Shown piece after piece: positions 35,631 through 44,099 of a stretch of DNA of 64,000 nt. The first letter of the stretch is position 1. Each line of letters starts with the position of its first letter. This DNA is from DASXMT01 sp963812965 (GTDB lineage: Bacteria; Actinomycetota; Acidimicrobiia; Acidimicrobiales; RAAP-2). The stretch covers positions 1 through 64,000 of the forward strand of contig CAWEXG010000002.1 in assembly GCA_963812965.1 (NCBI GenBank), read 5' to 3'. The position numbers and the translations under genes were made by a program. The notes under the pieces are model-generated. The model did not search any database. It worked only from the letters and a program-made list of their open reading frames with translations, and was not told the origin of the DNA.

Positions 35631-36888
35631 TTAGCCCGCTGCACGGGTGCCCTTTCCGGGGGAAGATCGGGTCCCAGAGGAAGGAGATGGAGGCGAGGAC
35701 GACGAAGGAGCAGAAGGAGAGGGCGTTCCTTCTCCGGCCGGGAACAGGAGATCGGCGATGGTGGCCAGACCACCGAGGTCGTGGACATCGGAGTTGAGCA
35801 GGGGGACACGAGCGACAGGGGCGGGAGCCACGTCGGCCACCAGGTCCGCGTAGGTCTGTTCCTCCCGGTCCGATGCCGCGGTGTACCCCCGCAGGTTGCT
35901 CCACCAGGTCGACGCAGCGCGGACCCCTCGGTCCCGTGGGCAGCGGTCGGCAGAGCGGCCAGGATGCGAGTCGTCGGCGAACCTCGGCTGCACCCGGTTC
36001 ACGATGAGGGCCGGTGGCGACATCCCCGCGTCGGTCAGCTTGGCCGAGAAGTGGACGGCCTCGTCGACCGAGTCCGGACGGGGCGAGGCCACCAGGACGA
36101 ACGCCGTGGTCGGCTCGGCCAGCAGCTTCCGGACCTGGGCGGCCCGGTTCCGGAACCCCTCTTCCATGCCTTCGAACGCCTGGAAGAACGTCACCGCATC
36201 CCGCACGATGTCGGCCCCGGCCACCTTGGAGATGGTCCTTCAACAGCGCCTGGGCGGCGACGCCCATCACCCGCAGTGCCGACCCGGGTGGGCTTCATCA
36301 ACACTCGGAACACCTTGTTCTCCAGGAAACGGGTCAACCGCCGGGGAGCGTCGAGGAAGTCCAGGGCGTTCCGTGTCGGAGGGGTGTCCACCACGATCAG
36401 GTCGAACCCGCCCTCGGTCGAGCAGCTCGTAGAGCTTCTCCATGGCCATGTACTCCTGCGTGCCCGAGAGTCCGCCGGTCAGGTTCCGGTAGATCCGGTT
36501 GTCCAGGATGCCCTTCGCCTGCTCAGGGGTGTCGGCGTAACGGTGGACCAGGTCGTCGAAGGTGGCTTTCGGGTCGAGCATCAGGGCGTGGAGCTCCCCT
36601 GGCCAGCTTCCGTCGATGCGGGTCGGGGTGTTGGTCAAGGAGTCGAGGCCGAGCGAGTTGGCCAGGCGCCGGGCGGGGTCGATGGTCACGACACAGGCGT
36701 CGACGTCCGAGCCGTGCTGCTTCGAGGGCGAAGGCGGCTGCAGTGGTCGTCTTCCCCACCCCACCCGATCCGCAGCACACGATGATCGACCGCTCTTCCA
36801 CCAGCTCGTCCAGTGTGGGTGCAGGCAGCTCGTCCAGTGTGGGTGCAGGCGGCTCGTCCACCGTGGGTGCAGGGTTCGTCGAGCTCAT
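35631..36888 (-). pseudogene. ArsA/Get3-like P-loop ATPase (second of a pair), broken by frameshifts
   Basis: ArsA-type ATPase. ATG at 36888 overlaps the stop of the preceding ATPase by four bases. After a repeated acidic N terminus (PAPTLDEL units) the Walker A is CCGSGGVGKTTTAAAFALEA; further on [53 protein letters not shown] and ALIVNRVQPRF follow, all typical. Frame changes near 36710, 36425, 36290, 36220 and possibly 35940 are required. In mycobacteria the equivalent pair (Rv3679-Rv3680, BagA/BagB) is divergent from whiB4, the same arrangement as here. The substrate in that system is not arsenite; a role in redox/glycerol stress was proposed. C-terminal Ser/Pro tail. Confidence 0.78.
36804..36875 (-). 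repeat. Three 24-bp tandem repeats in the N terminus of the second ArsA-like ATPase
   Basis: Units at 36804-36827, 36828-36851 and 36852-36875; the first two are identical and the third has a few changes. They encode (P)APTLDEL/EPP. The 24-bp period keeps the frame, so copy number could change without breaking the protein. Confidence 0.85.
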
Positions 36889-37949
36889 GAGGGCACCGAC
36901 TCCGGACGGTCCTTGTGCTCGCTGAGCGCTTCGATGCCAGCAGCGAGGGAGGCCGCCAACACGCCGAGCTCATCCGGGCCGATGGAGGCGGTGAACAAGA
37001 ACGGAGCCCGTAACTGGGGCAGCGGTAGCTCAGCCGCCAGCCGGTCGAGCTGCTCGCTCTGGAGGGCCTGACGGGTGAGCCGAAATTGACGTGCCTCCTC
37101 CAGGGCGGTGAGCGCGTCGTGCCCAAGCGACACCCCGGCAGCGTCTGCCGCCTGAGTGGCAGTGTTGTCGAGGCCGGCCAGCGGTGGATAGCAGGCGTTG
37201 GCGATGACCGGACCGAGCGCGACGCCCACCTTGTCCTCGAGTTGGTACGCGGCTTCGACCACCTCGTTCACCGGCATCTCTTCGGGCAGTGTGACCAAGG
37301 CCACCTGGCATCGGGCCGGGTCGGTGAGCAGGGCCACCACATCCGTGGCTTGGGTGCGGATCGGGCCGCCACGGGCGGCGTCGAGCAGTCCGCTGGCCGA
37401 CGAGAGGAAGGTCATGGTGTGACCGGTGGCCGGAGCATCGACCAGCACCAGATCGGCCACACCGCTGCGTTCGATCTGCTTGATTTTGCCCAGGACCAGG
37501 ATGTCCTTGATCCCGGGGATGGCGCTGGCCACCACGTCGAGGACCCCTGACGACATCAACCGCTTCGACACCCGACGCAGCCCGTGGTCGGCGAGGTACT
37601 CGAGCAGGGCATCGTCCGGGGTGATCGTCCGGGCTTGGACCGTCCCTGGCGGTATGACCGCGTCATCGTCGGTGCCCGCTCCGCTACGGCTACTGCCACC
37701 GTCGTGCCGCCCGTCATCCACGTGCTCGACGCCTGCCGCAGCCAGGACCGTCCCCGCGTACCCGAGGTCACTGTCGGTGCCGAACGCGGTGGAGACACCC
37801 GGGCGCCCCTCGAGCTCCACCACGAGGACCGAGAGGCCGGCATCGGCGGCCATGCGGGCCAGCGCGGCGACGATGGTTGTTTTTCCGACCCCGCCCTTGC
37901 CGGCCACGATGAGGACGCTGCTCTGTCTGCAGAAGGTGCTGACGTCCAT
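36885..37949 (-). CDS. ArsA/Get3-like P-loop ATPase (first of a pair)
   Basis: ATPase of 354 residues. ATG at 37949 starts MDVSTFCRQSSVLIVAGKGG with Walker A AGKGGVGKTT; VLVVELEGRPGVSTAFG, LVLVDAPATGHTMTFLSSA (Walker B region), VTLPEEMPVNEV and GPVIANACYPPL follow. A loop of Asp/Gly/Ser (VDDGRHDGGSSRSGAGTDDD) is inserted near residue 85. It heads an operon with the second ATPase (4-bp overlap) and the receiver gene, and diverges from whiB by about 200 bp. This matches the Rv3679-Rv3680/whiB4 locus of mycobacteria, which suggests the pair forms a hetero-oligomer linked to WhiB redox sensing; the function is inferred from synteny. Confidence 0.87.
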   Translation of the reverse strand: MDVSTFCRQSSVLIVAGKGGVGKTTIVAALARMAADAGLSVLVVELEGRPGVSTAFGTDSDLGYAGTVLAAAGVEHVDDGRHDGGSSRSGAGTDDDAVIPPGTVQARTITPDDALLEYLADHGLRRVSKRLMSSGVLDVVASAIPGIKDILVLGKIKQIERSGVADLVLVDAPATGHTMTFLSSASGLLDAARGGPIRTQATDVVALLTDPARCQVALVTLPEEMPVNEVVEAAYQLEDKVGVALGPVIANACYPPLAGLDNTATQAADAAGVSLGHDALTALEEARQFRLTRQALQSEQLDRLAAELPLPQLRAPFLFTASIGPDELGVLAASLAAGIEALSEHKDRPESVPS

Positions 37950-38155
37950 AGCTCTTCGGAGCGTAGTGCCCGCTCTCGTCGACGGGTCGGCTTGGTACCC
38001 AGACGGTGCAATTGGTCGAACAACGGTCCGGATCCAGGGCAATTCGGCCTGTCCGGGAGAAGAAAACCTGCTCACGCCCCTTGTCGTGCCGTTACTTCGC
38101 GAGTACTTTCAGCATTGTGGCGGAGCCCACTGGGCGTGAAGGGGGGATGGGAACA

Positions 38156-38413
38156 ATGGTGCAGGCGGTCGACACATGGCAGATCAAGGCGTCATGTCGA
38201 GGGCCACACGCTGAGGTCTTCTTTCCGCCGGCACATGCCGAGCGGAAGGAAGAGAAGGTCCAGCGAGAGGCCCGGGCAAAGTCCATCTGTGCCACATGCG
38301 CAGTGCGATCGGACTGCCTCGACTACGCCATCCGCATTCGCGAACCTCACGGTATCTGGGGTGGGATGAACGAGATGGAGCGCAAGCAACTGGTCGAACG
38401 CCGAGCTGGCTGA
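38156..38413 (+). CDS. whiB: WhiB-family 4Fe-4S transcriptional regulator
   Basis: Iron-sulfur protein that senses NO/O2 and works with the sigma factor. Four Cys ligands are visible: ASCRG, then CATCAVRSDC; the turn motif is GIWGGMNEMERKQL. ATG at 38156 sits nine bases after GGGGGG; an in-frame ATG at 38147 is possible but too close. It is divergent from two ArsA-like ATPases, as whiB4 is in mycobacteria, so WhiB4-like is the best guess; overall size (85 residues) also fits. A hairpin overlaps the stop. Confidence 0.93.
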   Translation: MVQAVDTWQIKASCRGPHAEVFFPPAHAERKEEKVQREARAKSICATCAVRSDCLDYAIRIREPHGIWGGMNEMERKQLVERRAG

Positions 38414-38441
38414 GCTCCGGCTGATCCTCGGCCGGGCTCAG
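38410..38441 (+). terminator. Hairpin terminator of whiB
   Basis: CTGAGC-(T)-CCGGC pairs with GCCGG-GCTCAG around a 9-nt loop: 11 bp with one bulged base, beginning at the whiB stop codon. No T run. Confidence 0.6.
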
Positions 38442-38539
38442 TACCCGCTCTGCAACACGTGCTGTTGCCGTTCTGTCGATAATCCGCACGTGCTCGTTCG
38501 TAGTTACGCAGCGTGCCATGAGCGCCGCGCCGACGCCGT

Positions 38540-39526
38540 TCAACCCACCGCCATCGAGCTGGCAGCAGCGCGGACCCCTTTGCTGGTGCAGAGCGACGAG
38601 GGCTGTTGGTCGGTGGCGATACAGATGGCTGCCGTCAGGTAGTTGGCGGAGGCGATCACGGCTCTGCTCACTGAATTGGCAGGGTCGTTAAGGTGATCGG
38701 CGATGGAGGCCTGCGAGAGCCCTTCGATGACCGCCGGACTGAACGTCGACGTTCCGGTGACAGCCCGGTTCCCGATATCGATGAAGGGAAATTGCCTGCC
38801 GTCGACGGGTCCGTCACCACCGGGTACCGAGATCGGGCCGAACCGATCGATCAGCGCCTGTTCGAACGCCGTCGGGGTGGCAATTCTGGTGAAGGTCCCA
38901 TCGGTACCCGGAACGTCGGAGTACTCCTCCAGCCCGGTAAACGTCAGGTACTGGCTCTGGTATGTGGCGCCGTCGAAGCTGAAAGTCTGGATGGACGGAA
39001 ACACTGCTGTCGACGACGACTGCATGTTCCGGAGATGGGCAAAGGTTCCGAACCGGGAGAGGGCCACCACCAGTGCCCACCGCTCGGAGGCGCAGAACGA
39101 ACAGTATTCGGCGCCTACGTAGAGCACGTCGGGCTTGCCCCCCACGGTGAGCAGAGGCTGGTTGTGGAGGAGGACCGGAGGTACGAGGGGTGTGTTGGGT
39201 GCGTTCACTCCCACGGCGTCGAAGGTCGACTGCGGGACGGCGGCGAGGTCGTGGACGACAGCCTGGGAGATCTCTGGCCGATTGACGACGAGCGTTGTTC
39301 TCGAATCGGTCAGTGCCAGCACCACCAGCACGATCACTCCGATCAGGAGAACCACGACCGCGGCCCAGGCAAACCGGACCGTTCTGGTGAGTGGCGTCCG
39401 ACCCGACCCGACCTGGTCGTGAGCCGGGTCCGAAACGAGGGCATCACCAGGGACGGCCGTATCTCCCGGCCTGGCGGGATCGTTGGCAGCACTGGCTTCA
39501 CTGGGGATATCGGCGTTGTTCGTCAC
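38540..39526 (-). CDS. DUF929-family membrane-anchored thioredoxin-like protein (second)
   Basis: Extracytoplasmic thiol protein. GTG at 39526 lies seven bases after GGAG; a TTG one codon earlier is possible. A polar N terminus is followed by one transmembrane helix (FAWAAVVVLLIGVIVLVVLAL) and a domain with the DUF929 core [20 protein letters not shown], where CSFC is a thioredoxin-type CxxC. Downstream motifs (LSRFGTF, FPFIDIGNRAVTG, ANYLTAAICIATDQQPSSLC) match the paralogue two genes upstream; the C-terminal Cys pair is conserved in both. With VKOR in between, a role in disulfide formation of secreted proteins is a well-supported inference. Confidence 0.85.
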   Translation of the reverse strand: MTNNADIPSEASAANDPARPGDTAVPGDALVSDPAHDQVGSGRTPLTRTVRFAWAAVVVLLIGVIVLVVLALTDSRTTLVVNRPEISQAVVHDLAAVPQSTFDAVGVNAPNTPLVPPVLLHNQPLLTVGGKPDVLYVGAEYCSFCASERWALVVALSRFGTFAHLRNMQSSSTAVFPSIQTFSFDGATYQSQYLTFTGLEEYSDVPGTDGTFTRIATPTAFEQALIDRFGPISVPGGDGPVDGRQFPFIDIGNRAVTGTSTFSPAVIEGLSQASIADHLNDPANSVSRAVIASANYLTAAICIATDQQPSSLCTSKGVRAAASSMAVG

Positions 39527-39639
39527 CAACTGTCTCCGAAGACCTCTTGACTACCTGGCTGCCTGGTGCCGAGACCTCTGGTGCCGGCGTGTTCCTCTGT
39601 GCCCACGATCGAGCAGTAGGAGGCACCCGCTCTTCGGCG

Positions 39640-40149
39640 TCATCCCGCTCTCGGCGACTCTGCCGCTGGGTCGCTCGGGCCACGATCATCGTCCAACGGC
39701 CCGGCTTCCAAGCCGAGCATGACGGGCGCAGTGGTGACGATCAGCACGAAGAGCAGGAAGGTGATCACGTGCACCGACGTGCACCACAGGCAGATGGCTT
39801 TGATGATGAAGAGCTCGGCACTGATCAGGTAGATGACCATGCCGATCCCGGCGATCCCCAGACCCAGCCGAGCAAGATGGATCCGACGGTCCTGCGACCG
39901 CCATGCCGCGGGAAGGCAGAGGACGACCATGGGAACGAAGTACACCAGGCCGAGCACGGCCACCGGGATGCCGAACACATACGACTGCGGGCTGGTGGTC
40001 ACCTTCTCGCAGTTGATGGCTCCGCCTGCTGCCGGACACGACAAGGTCACCGCTGTCGAGAAGTGGGCGATGGTCAGGTAGGTGGCGACGCAGAGACCGA
40101 TGATGCTCAGCACCAGGCTGGTGGCCGGCTGCCACCGGAGCGTTCGCAT
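39640..40149 (-). CDS. Vitamin K epoxide reductase family protein (VKOR)
   Basis: Membrane quinone reductase that re-oxidises DsbA-like proteins, replacing DsbB in actinobacteria. It has 169 residues and four to five helices. The loop Cys pair is LSCPAAGGAINCEKV, which takes electrons from the partner, and the quinone-side CxxC is KAICLWCTSVHV. A conserved Ser/Tyr segment (TTSPQSYVFGIPVAVLGL) follows the loop. ATG at 40149 has AGGAGCG upstream. It is 17 bp downstream of one DUF929 gene and 110 bp upstream of another, so the three appear to be one operon. Confidence 0.93.
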   Translation of the reverse strand: MRTLRWQPATSLVLSIIGLCVATYLTIAHFSTAVTLSCPAAGGAINCEKVTTSPQSYVFGIPVAVLGLVYFVPMVVLCLPAAWRSQDRRIHLARLGLGIAGIGMVIYLISAELFIIKAICLWCTSVHVITFLLFVLIVTTAPVMLGLEAGPLDDDRGPSDPAAESPRAG

Positions 40150-40166
40150 CGTCTGCCTCGCTCCTG

Positions 40167-41234
40167 TCAGCTCAGCTTGAGCGCTTTGGCCGCAGCCTGA
40201 ACGCCGGAGCTCTGGCAGACCGACGCCGGCTTGTTGCCGGTGGCGGCACAGATGGTTGCGCTGATGTAGTTGGCCGAAGCCACGATGGCCTGACCCACCT
40301 GGTTGCTCGGATCGGAGAGCCCGTCGGCGATCTCACTGTGGGACAGGTTGGCCAGAATGCCAGGGTTGTACGCCGGTCCGGTGATGATCGCCTTGTTGGC
40401 GATGTCGACAAACGGGTAACCGAACTGTCCCGCGGTGGCGTCAGGGTCGATCGGTGGCTGCTCGTACTTGTTGAGTATCGCCTGCTGCGCCTTGGTGATC
40501 TTGTCCAGAGGTTGATAGCTCTCACCCTCGGGAATGTTGCTCAACTGCTCCACCGGCTGAAAGGTGATGTACGGGCTGGTGTACGTAGACCCCTGGAAGC
40601 TGAAGGTGTTGGTCGCCGGATCCACGTCGGTGTGTGACGAGGCGGTGACCTTCAGATTCGAGAACGTGCCGAACCGTGACAACGCGGCGATGAGCGCCCA
40701 TCGTTCGGCCCCGCAGTAGGGGCAGTACTCGGCGCCGACGTAGAGGATGCCCGGCTTGCCGTCGAAGGTGAGCGGAGGCTGCGAGGAGAGCACGACCGGT
40801 GGGTTGAGCTGGACGGCCGAGGTGACCCCGACTTTGTCGTAGACCGACGTGGGGATGTTGGTCACCTTGTTCACCACGCTCGCAGGGGCAGGCGTGACCG
40901 GCGTGTAGCTGGCATTCGACGTCCCCGAGCCCAGCACGTTGACCAGCACCAGCACCAGCACGACGACGATCACGAGACCGACCCCGCCCCAGGTCATGGT
41001 GGTAACCGAGATGCGCCGCGGTGGTGGAACCGGACCACCCTTGCCCTTCGGGCCGCCAGGCCCGCCACCCCGTTTGCCACCACCGGCCGACCCACCCCGG
41101 CCCGACGGAGCCTTGGTCGAGACCGCCCTGCTCTGCTGTCGGCTGCGGTCCTTGGCCGAATTGCCCGGTTTGGGCGTGTTGCCCCCCGGCTTCGGCTTGT
41201 TTCCCCCGACGGGCGCTTGCTTCTTCTGTGCCAT
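40167..41234 (-). CDS. DUF929-family membrane-anchored thioredoxin-like protein (first)
   Basis: Paralogue of the protein at 38540-39526. The N terminus is a basic Lys/Pro/Gly-rich cytoplasmic region (about 75 residues: [19 protein letters not shown]), then one transmembrane helix ([18 protein letters not shown]) and the extracytoplasmic domain with [20 protein letters not shown], a CPYC active site close to that of DsbA/glutaredoxins. The C-terminal [15 protein letters not shown] keeps a second Cys pair. First gene of the DUF929-VKOR-DUF929 operon, divergent from the Nudix gene by about 200 bp that must contain both promoters. Confidence 0.87.
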   Translation of the reverse strand: MAQKKQAPVGGNKPKPGGNTPKPGNSAKDRSRQQSRAVSTKAPSGRGGSAGGGKRGGGPGGPKGKGGPVPPPRRISVTTMTWGGVGLVIVVVLVLVLVNVLGSGTSNASYTPVTPAPASVVNKVTNIPTSVYDKVGVTSAVQLNPPVVLSSQPPLTFDGKPGILYVGAEYCPYCGAERWALIAALSRFGTFSNLKVTASSHTDVDPATNTFSFQGSTYTSPYITFQPVEQLSNIPEGESYQPLDKITKAQQAILNKYEQPPIDPDATAGQFGYPFVDIANKAIITGPAYNPGILANLSHSEIADGLSDPSNQVGQAIVASANYISATICAATGNKPASVCQSSGVQAAAKALKLS

Positions 41235-41432
41235 GGTCCCCGCTGCTTCCGGATAGTTCTACGGTCCCGGTGAGCGTACCGGGTCTGCGCCGATGCTCGC
41301 AGTCGGGCCTCTTACGTCGGTCTCCCCACGTCGGCTTCCCCTCCCCTTGTCCCTCACCTACTTCGGTTCCTCGGTCTACCTCGCTCCAGCGGAGTGGCAC
41401 TGTACTGAAGGGCCCGACGGTAGCCTGGCCTA

Positions 41433-42281
41433 ATGCCGTCTCCCGTTCGTGATGCCGCCACGGTGATGCTGGTCCGGGACTCCGTCGACGAGGACGGGCA
41501 GCCGGCCATCGAGGTCTGCATGCTCCGGCGCAACCTGAATGCCGAGTTCGTGGCCGGTGCCTATGTGTTCCCGGGCGGGTCGGTCGATCCCGGTGATCGT
41601 GGTGCCGAAGTCGAGGTGTTCTGTTCAGGACGATCGGACGCCGAGGCCAGTGCCTTGCTCGGGGTGGACAGCGGTGGCCTCTCTTTCTGGATCGCCGCAC
41701 TCCGTGAGTGCTTCGAGGAGGCCGGCGTGCTGCTGGCCTACCCACGAGATACGTCGAGCGATGCCGGGTCATCGACCATGCTCGACACCTCGGACCCGGT
41801 GGTGGCAGCTCGCTTTGCCGCCTATCGGGACGGGGTCAACGCCGGTACCACCAGGTTCGTGGACGTCTGCCAGGCCGAAAATCTCATCCTTGCCACCGAA
41901 ACGGTCCACTACGTCAGTCACTGGATCACGCCGTCCTTGGCTCCCAAACGGTTCGACACCCGCTTCTTCGTCACCGCCGCTCCTCCGGGGCAGGTGGCCG
42001 TGCACGATGACGGGGAGACCATCGCCACCATCTGGGTTCGTCCGGACGACGCGCTCGCCCGCAGCGAAGCTGGTCAGCTCGAGCTGATGCCACCGACGAT
42101 TGCCAACTTGCAGTATCTCGGGCAGTTCGACGACACCGAAGCTCTTCTCAAGGCTGCTGCTGCCATCACCGAGGTGCCGACGGTGGAGCCGGTGGTCCTG
42201 ATCGAGGATGGTGGGTTCAGGGTGCTACACCCTGGCGATCCTGGTTACGACGATGCACTGGCCAAAGAACGGTCAGCCTGA
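41433..42281 (+). CDS. Nudix hydrolase (NUDT19-like)
   Basis: Hydrolase of nucleoside diphosphates linked to another group, possibly CoA derivatives. The Nudix box is split by an insertion: YVFPGGSVDPGD ... FWIAALRECFEEAGVLL, the form seen in NUDT19/RP2-type proteins. Length of 282 residues also fits that subfamily. ATG at 41433 begins MPSPVRDAATVMLVRD. Upstream is the divergent DUF929 operon; the stop overlaps that of mrp on the other strand by 9 bp. Confidence 0.84.
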   Translation: MPSPVRDAATVMLVRDSVDEDGQPAIEVCMLRRNLNAEFVAGAYVFPGGSVDPGDRGAEVEVFCSGRSDAEASALLGVDSGGLSFWIAALRECFEEAGVLLAYPRDTSSDAGSSTMLDTSDPVVAARFAAYRDGVNAGTTRFVDVCQAENLILATETVHYVSHWITPSLAPKRFDTRFFVTAAPPGQVAVHDDGETIATIWVRPDDALARSEAGQLELMPPTIANLQYLGQFDDTEALLKAAAAITEVPTVEPVVLIEDGGFRVLHPGDPGYDDALAKERSA

Positions 42282-43556
42282 CTGAACCCGGCTGACCGGC
42301 TCCGGTAGGTCCCCAGCCCTGACTGCAGCCTCGACGTGGTCGAGCATGCGGGCGCTACACCCGTCCATGGCCACCACTGGGGCGATGTCGGTGACGATCT
42401 GTTCGGCGATCGCAGCGAAGACCGAGGCCAGAGGTTGCCCGTCGTCGAGAGCAACCGGACGGCCGTTGTCCCCGCCGTCGGCTACCGACGGATGGATCGG
42501 CACCTGCCCGATGAGAGGGACCCCGATGTCGGCGGCGAGCCTGGCACCCCCGCCCGATCCGAACAGTGCGTAGCTCGTTCCGTGCTCGCAGGTGAAGTCG
42601 CTCATGTTCTCGATGACACCCGCCACCCGCAAGTAGCCCTTGCGGGCCATGTCCGCGGTCCGGGCCGCAACCTTCTGTGCTGCCAGCGGTGGCGTGGTGA
42701 CGACGATCATCTCGGCGCGGGGGAGCATGCGGGCCAGCCCCATCTGGATGTCCCCGGTGCCCGGAGGCATGTCGATCAAGAGGTAGTCGAGGTCCCCCCA
42801 GTGGACGTCCTCGAGGAACTGCTGTACCGCCCGGTTGAGGATGAGCCCTCGCCACATGATGGCGCTGTCCTCGTCGGCCAGGAAGCCCATGGAGAGGACT
42901 CGGAGCAGGCCGGTGCCGATCCGTTGCTCCAGCGGGACCATCTTCTTCCCACGGGCTTCGACCTCCCCCTGCATGCCCAAGAGGCGTGGAACAGAGAAAC
43001 CCCAGATGTCAGCGTCGAGGACGCCGACAGTGAGTCCACGACGGGCCAGCGCCACGGCCAGGTTCACCGTGATCGAGCTCTTACCGACGCCCCCCTTCCC
43101 CGAGGCGATGGTGAGCACCCGGGTACCGGCCGGGATATCGGTCGCCGGAGCAGATTCACGGGCGATCCATCGAGCCTGCTTCATGACGGCTTGACGTTCC
43201 TGCTCACCCAGGGTGCCCGTCCGGACCTCGACCGATACCACGCCGGGCAGGGACGACACCCTGGTCTCGACGTCCCGACGGATCTGGTCACGGAGGGGAC
43301 AGCCGGCGATGGTCAGTGCCACCTCCACCTCCACGGTCCCGTCGACCGCCACCTCGACGGCCCGAACCATGCCCAGCTCCACGATGCTCGCACCGAGCTC
43401 CGGGTCGATCACGCCCTTGAGGGCATCGCGGACGGACTCGGCTGTCAGGGGTTCGGATAGCGGGGACTCGGCCGTCGAAGGCTCGGATCGCGCCTGCTCT
43501 CCGCCGGTTCGAGTCCTGTGAGAAGGCGTTGCCACGAGGCAATTCTGACTGTTCAT
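42273..43556 (-). CDS. mrp: Mrp/ApbC/NBP35-family Fe-S cluster carrier ATPase
   Basis: P-loop ATPase that binds and transfers Fe-S clusters. ATG at 43556. After about 30 residues comes a MIP18/DUF59 domain (VRDALKGVIDPELGASIVEL, IAGCPLRDQI). Walker A deviant motif IASGKGGVGKSS at about residue 152, then GVLDADIWGFSVPRLLG, LLIDMPPGTGDIQMGL, VVTTPPLAAQKVAARTADMA. The region where ApbC has a CxxC reads NMSDFTCEHGTSYALFGSGGG, with one Cys, as in many actinobacterial Mrp proteins. It is divergent from iscA across 177 bp, pairing two Fe-S biogenesis genes. Confidence 0.92.
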   Translation of the reverse strand: MNSQNCLVATPSHRTRTGGEQARSEPSTAESPLSEPLTAESVRDALKGVIDPELGASIVELGMVRAVEVAVDGTVEVEVALTIAGCPLRDQIRRDVETRVSSLPGVVSVEVRTGTLGEQERQAVMKQARWIARESAPATDIPAGTRVLTIASGKGGVGKSSITVNLAVALARRGLTVGVLDADIWGFSVPRLLGMQGEVEARGKKMVPLEQRIGTGLLRVLSMGFLADEDSAIMWRGLILNRAVQQFLEDVHWGDLDYLLIDMPPGTGDIQMGLARMLPRAEMIVVTTPPLAAQKVAARTADMARKGYLRVAGVIENMSDFTCEHGTSYALFGSGGGARLAADIGVPLIGQVPIHPSVADGGDNGRPVALDDGQPLASVFAAIAEQIVTDIAPVVAMDGCSARMLDHVEAAVRAGDLPEPVSRVQSG

Positions 43557-43733
43557 GCCCTGGAGGCCACCCGATGCCCGTTGTGGGTTGGGTGCAGCGT
43601 GAAGCACAGCGTGGTACCGGTGTGGTGGTGGCGCGGATACGCTGTAAGGCAAACGAACGGATCGGGTACAGCGCCTGGGGCGCGGTACCTGTCGCCGGTC
43701 GTGACCAGTCGACGAGCTCCAGGAGGATTGCCG

Positions 43734-44099
43734 GTGAGCGCGACCATGCAGAACGTCAGCATCGGAAAGAAGCCAAGCCCGGTCACCTTGACCGACTTTG
43801 CTGCTACCAAGGTGGCCGAACTGCTGGCTCAGGAGGACACCGCCGACCTTGCTCTCCGTGTCGCCGTTCGACCGGGAGGCTGCTCGGGCTTCAGCTACGA
43901 GATGTTCTTCGATGCAGACGTCGCCGATGACGACATCGTGCGGGAGTTCGGCTCGGTGAAGGTGGTCGTCGACTCGGCCAGCGCCGACCTGCTCAAGGGT
44001 TCGACCCTCGACTACAGCGACGGCCTGCAGGGTGCCGGCTTCCACGTCACGAACCCGAACGCCGCCCGCACCTGCGGCTGCGGCTCTTCCTTCAGCTGA
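43734..44099 (+). CDS. A-type Fe-S cluster assembly protein (IscA/ErpA/HesB)
   Basis: Carrier of Fe-S clusters to apoproteins. GTG at 43734 has AGGAGG seven bases upstream, so it is preferred over ATG at 43746. Three Cys ligands are present: GGCSGFSYEM and CGCGSS at the end. LTDFAATKVAELL and LKGSTLDYSDGLQGAGFHVT are typical. 121 residues. Divergent from mrp. The next gene, with two 2Fe-2S clusters, overlaps its 3' end or starts right after it, suggesting a link between cluster supply and the enzyme. Confidence 0.93.
   Translation: MSATMQNVSIGKKPSPVTLTDFAATKVAELLAQEDTADLALRVAVRPGGCSGFSYEMFFDADVADDDIVREFGSVKVVVDSASADLLKGSTLDYSDGLQGAGFHVTNPNAARTCGCGSSFS

Noticed and set aside
42336..43460. 374-codon plus-strand frame
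   Set aside because: Antisense to mrp, whose Walker and DUF59 motifs are clear.
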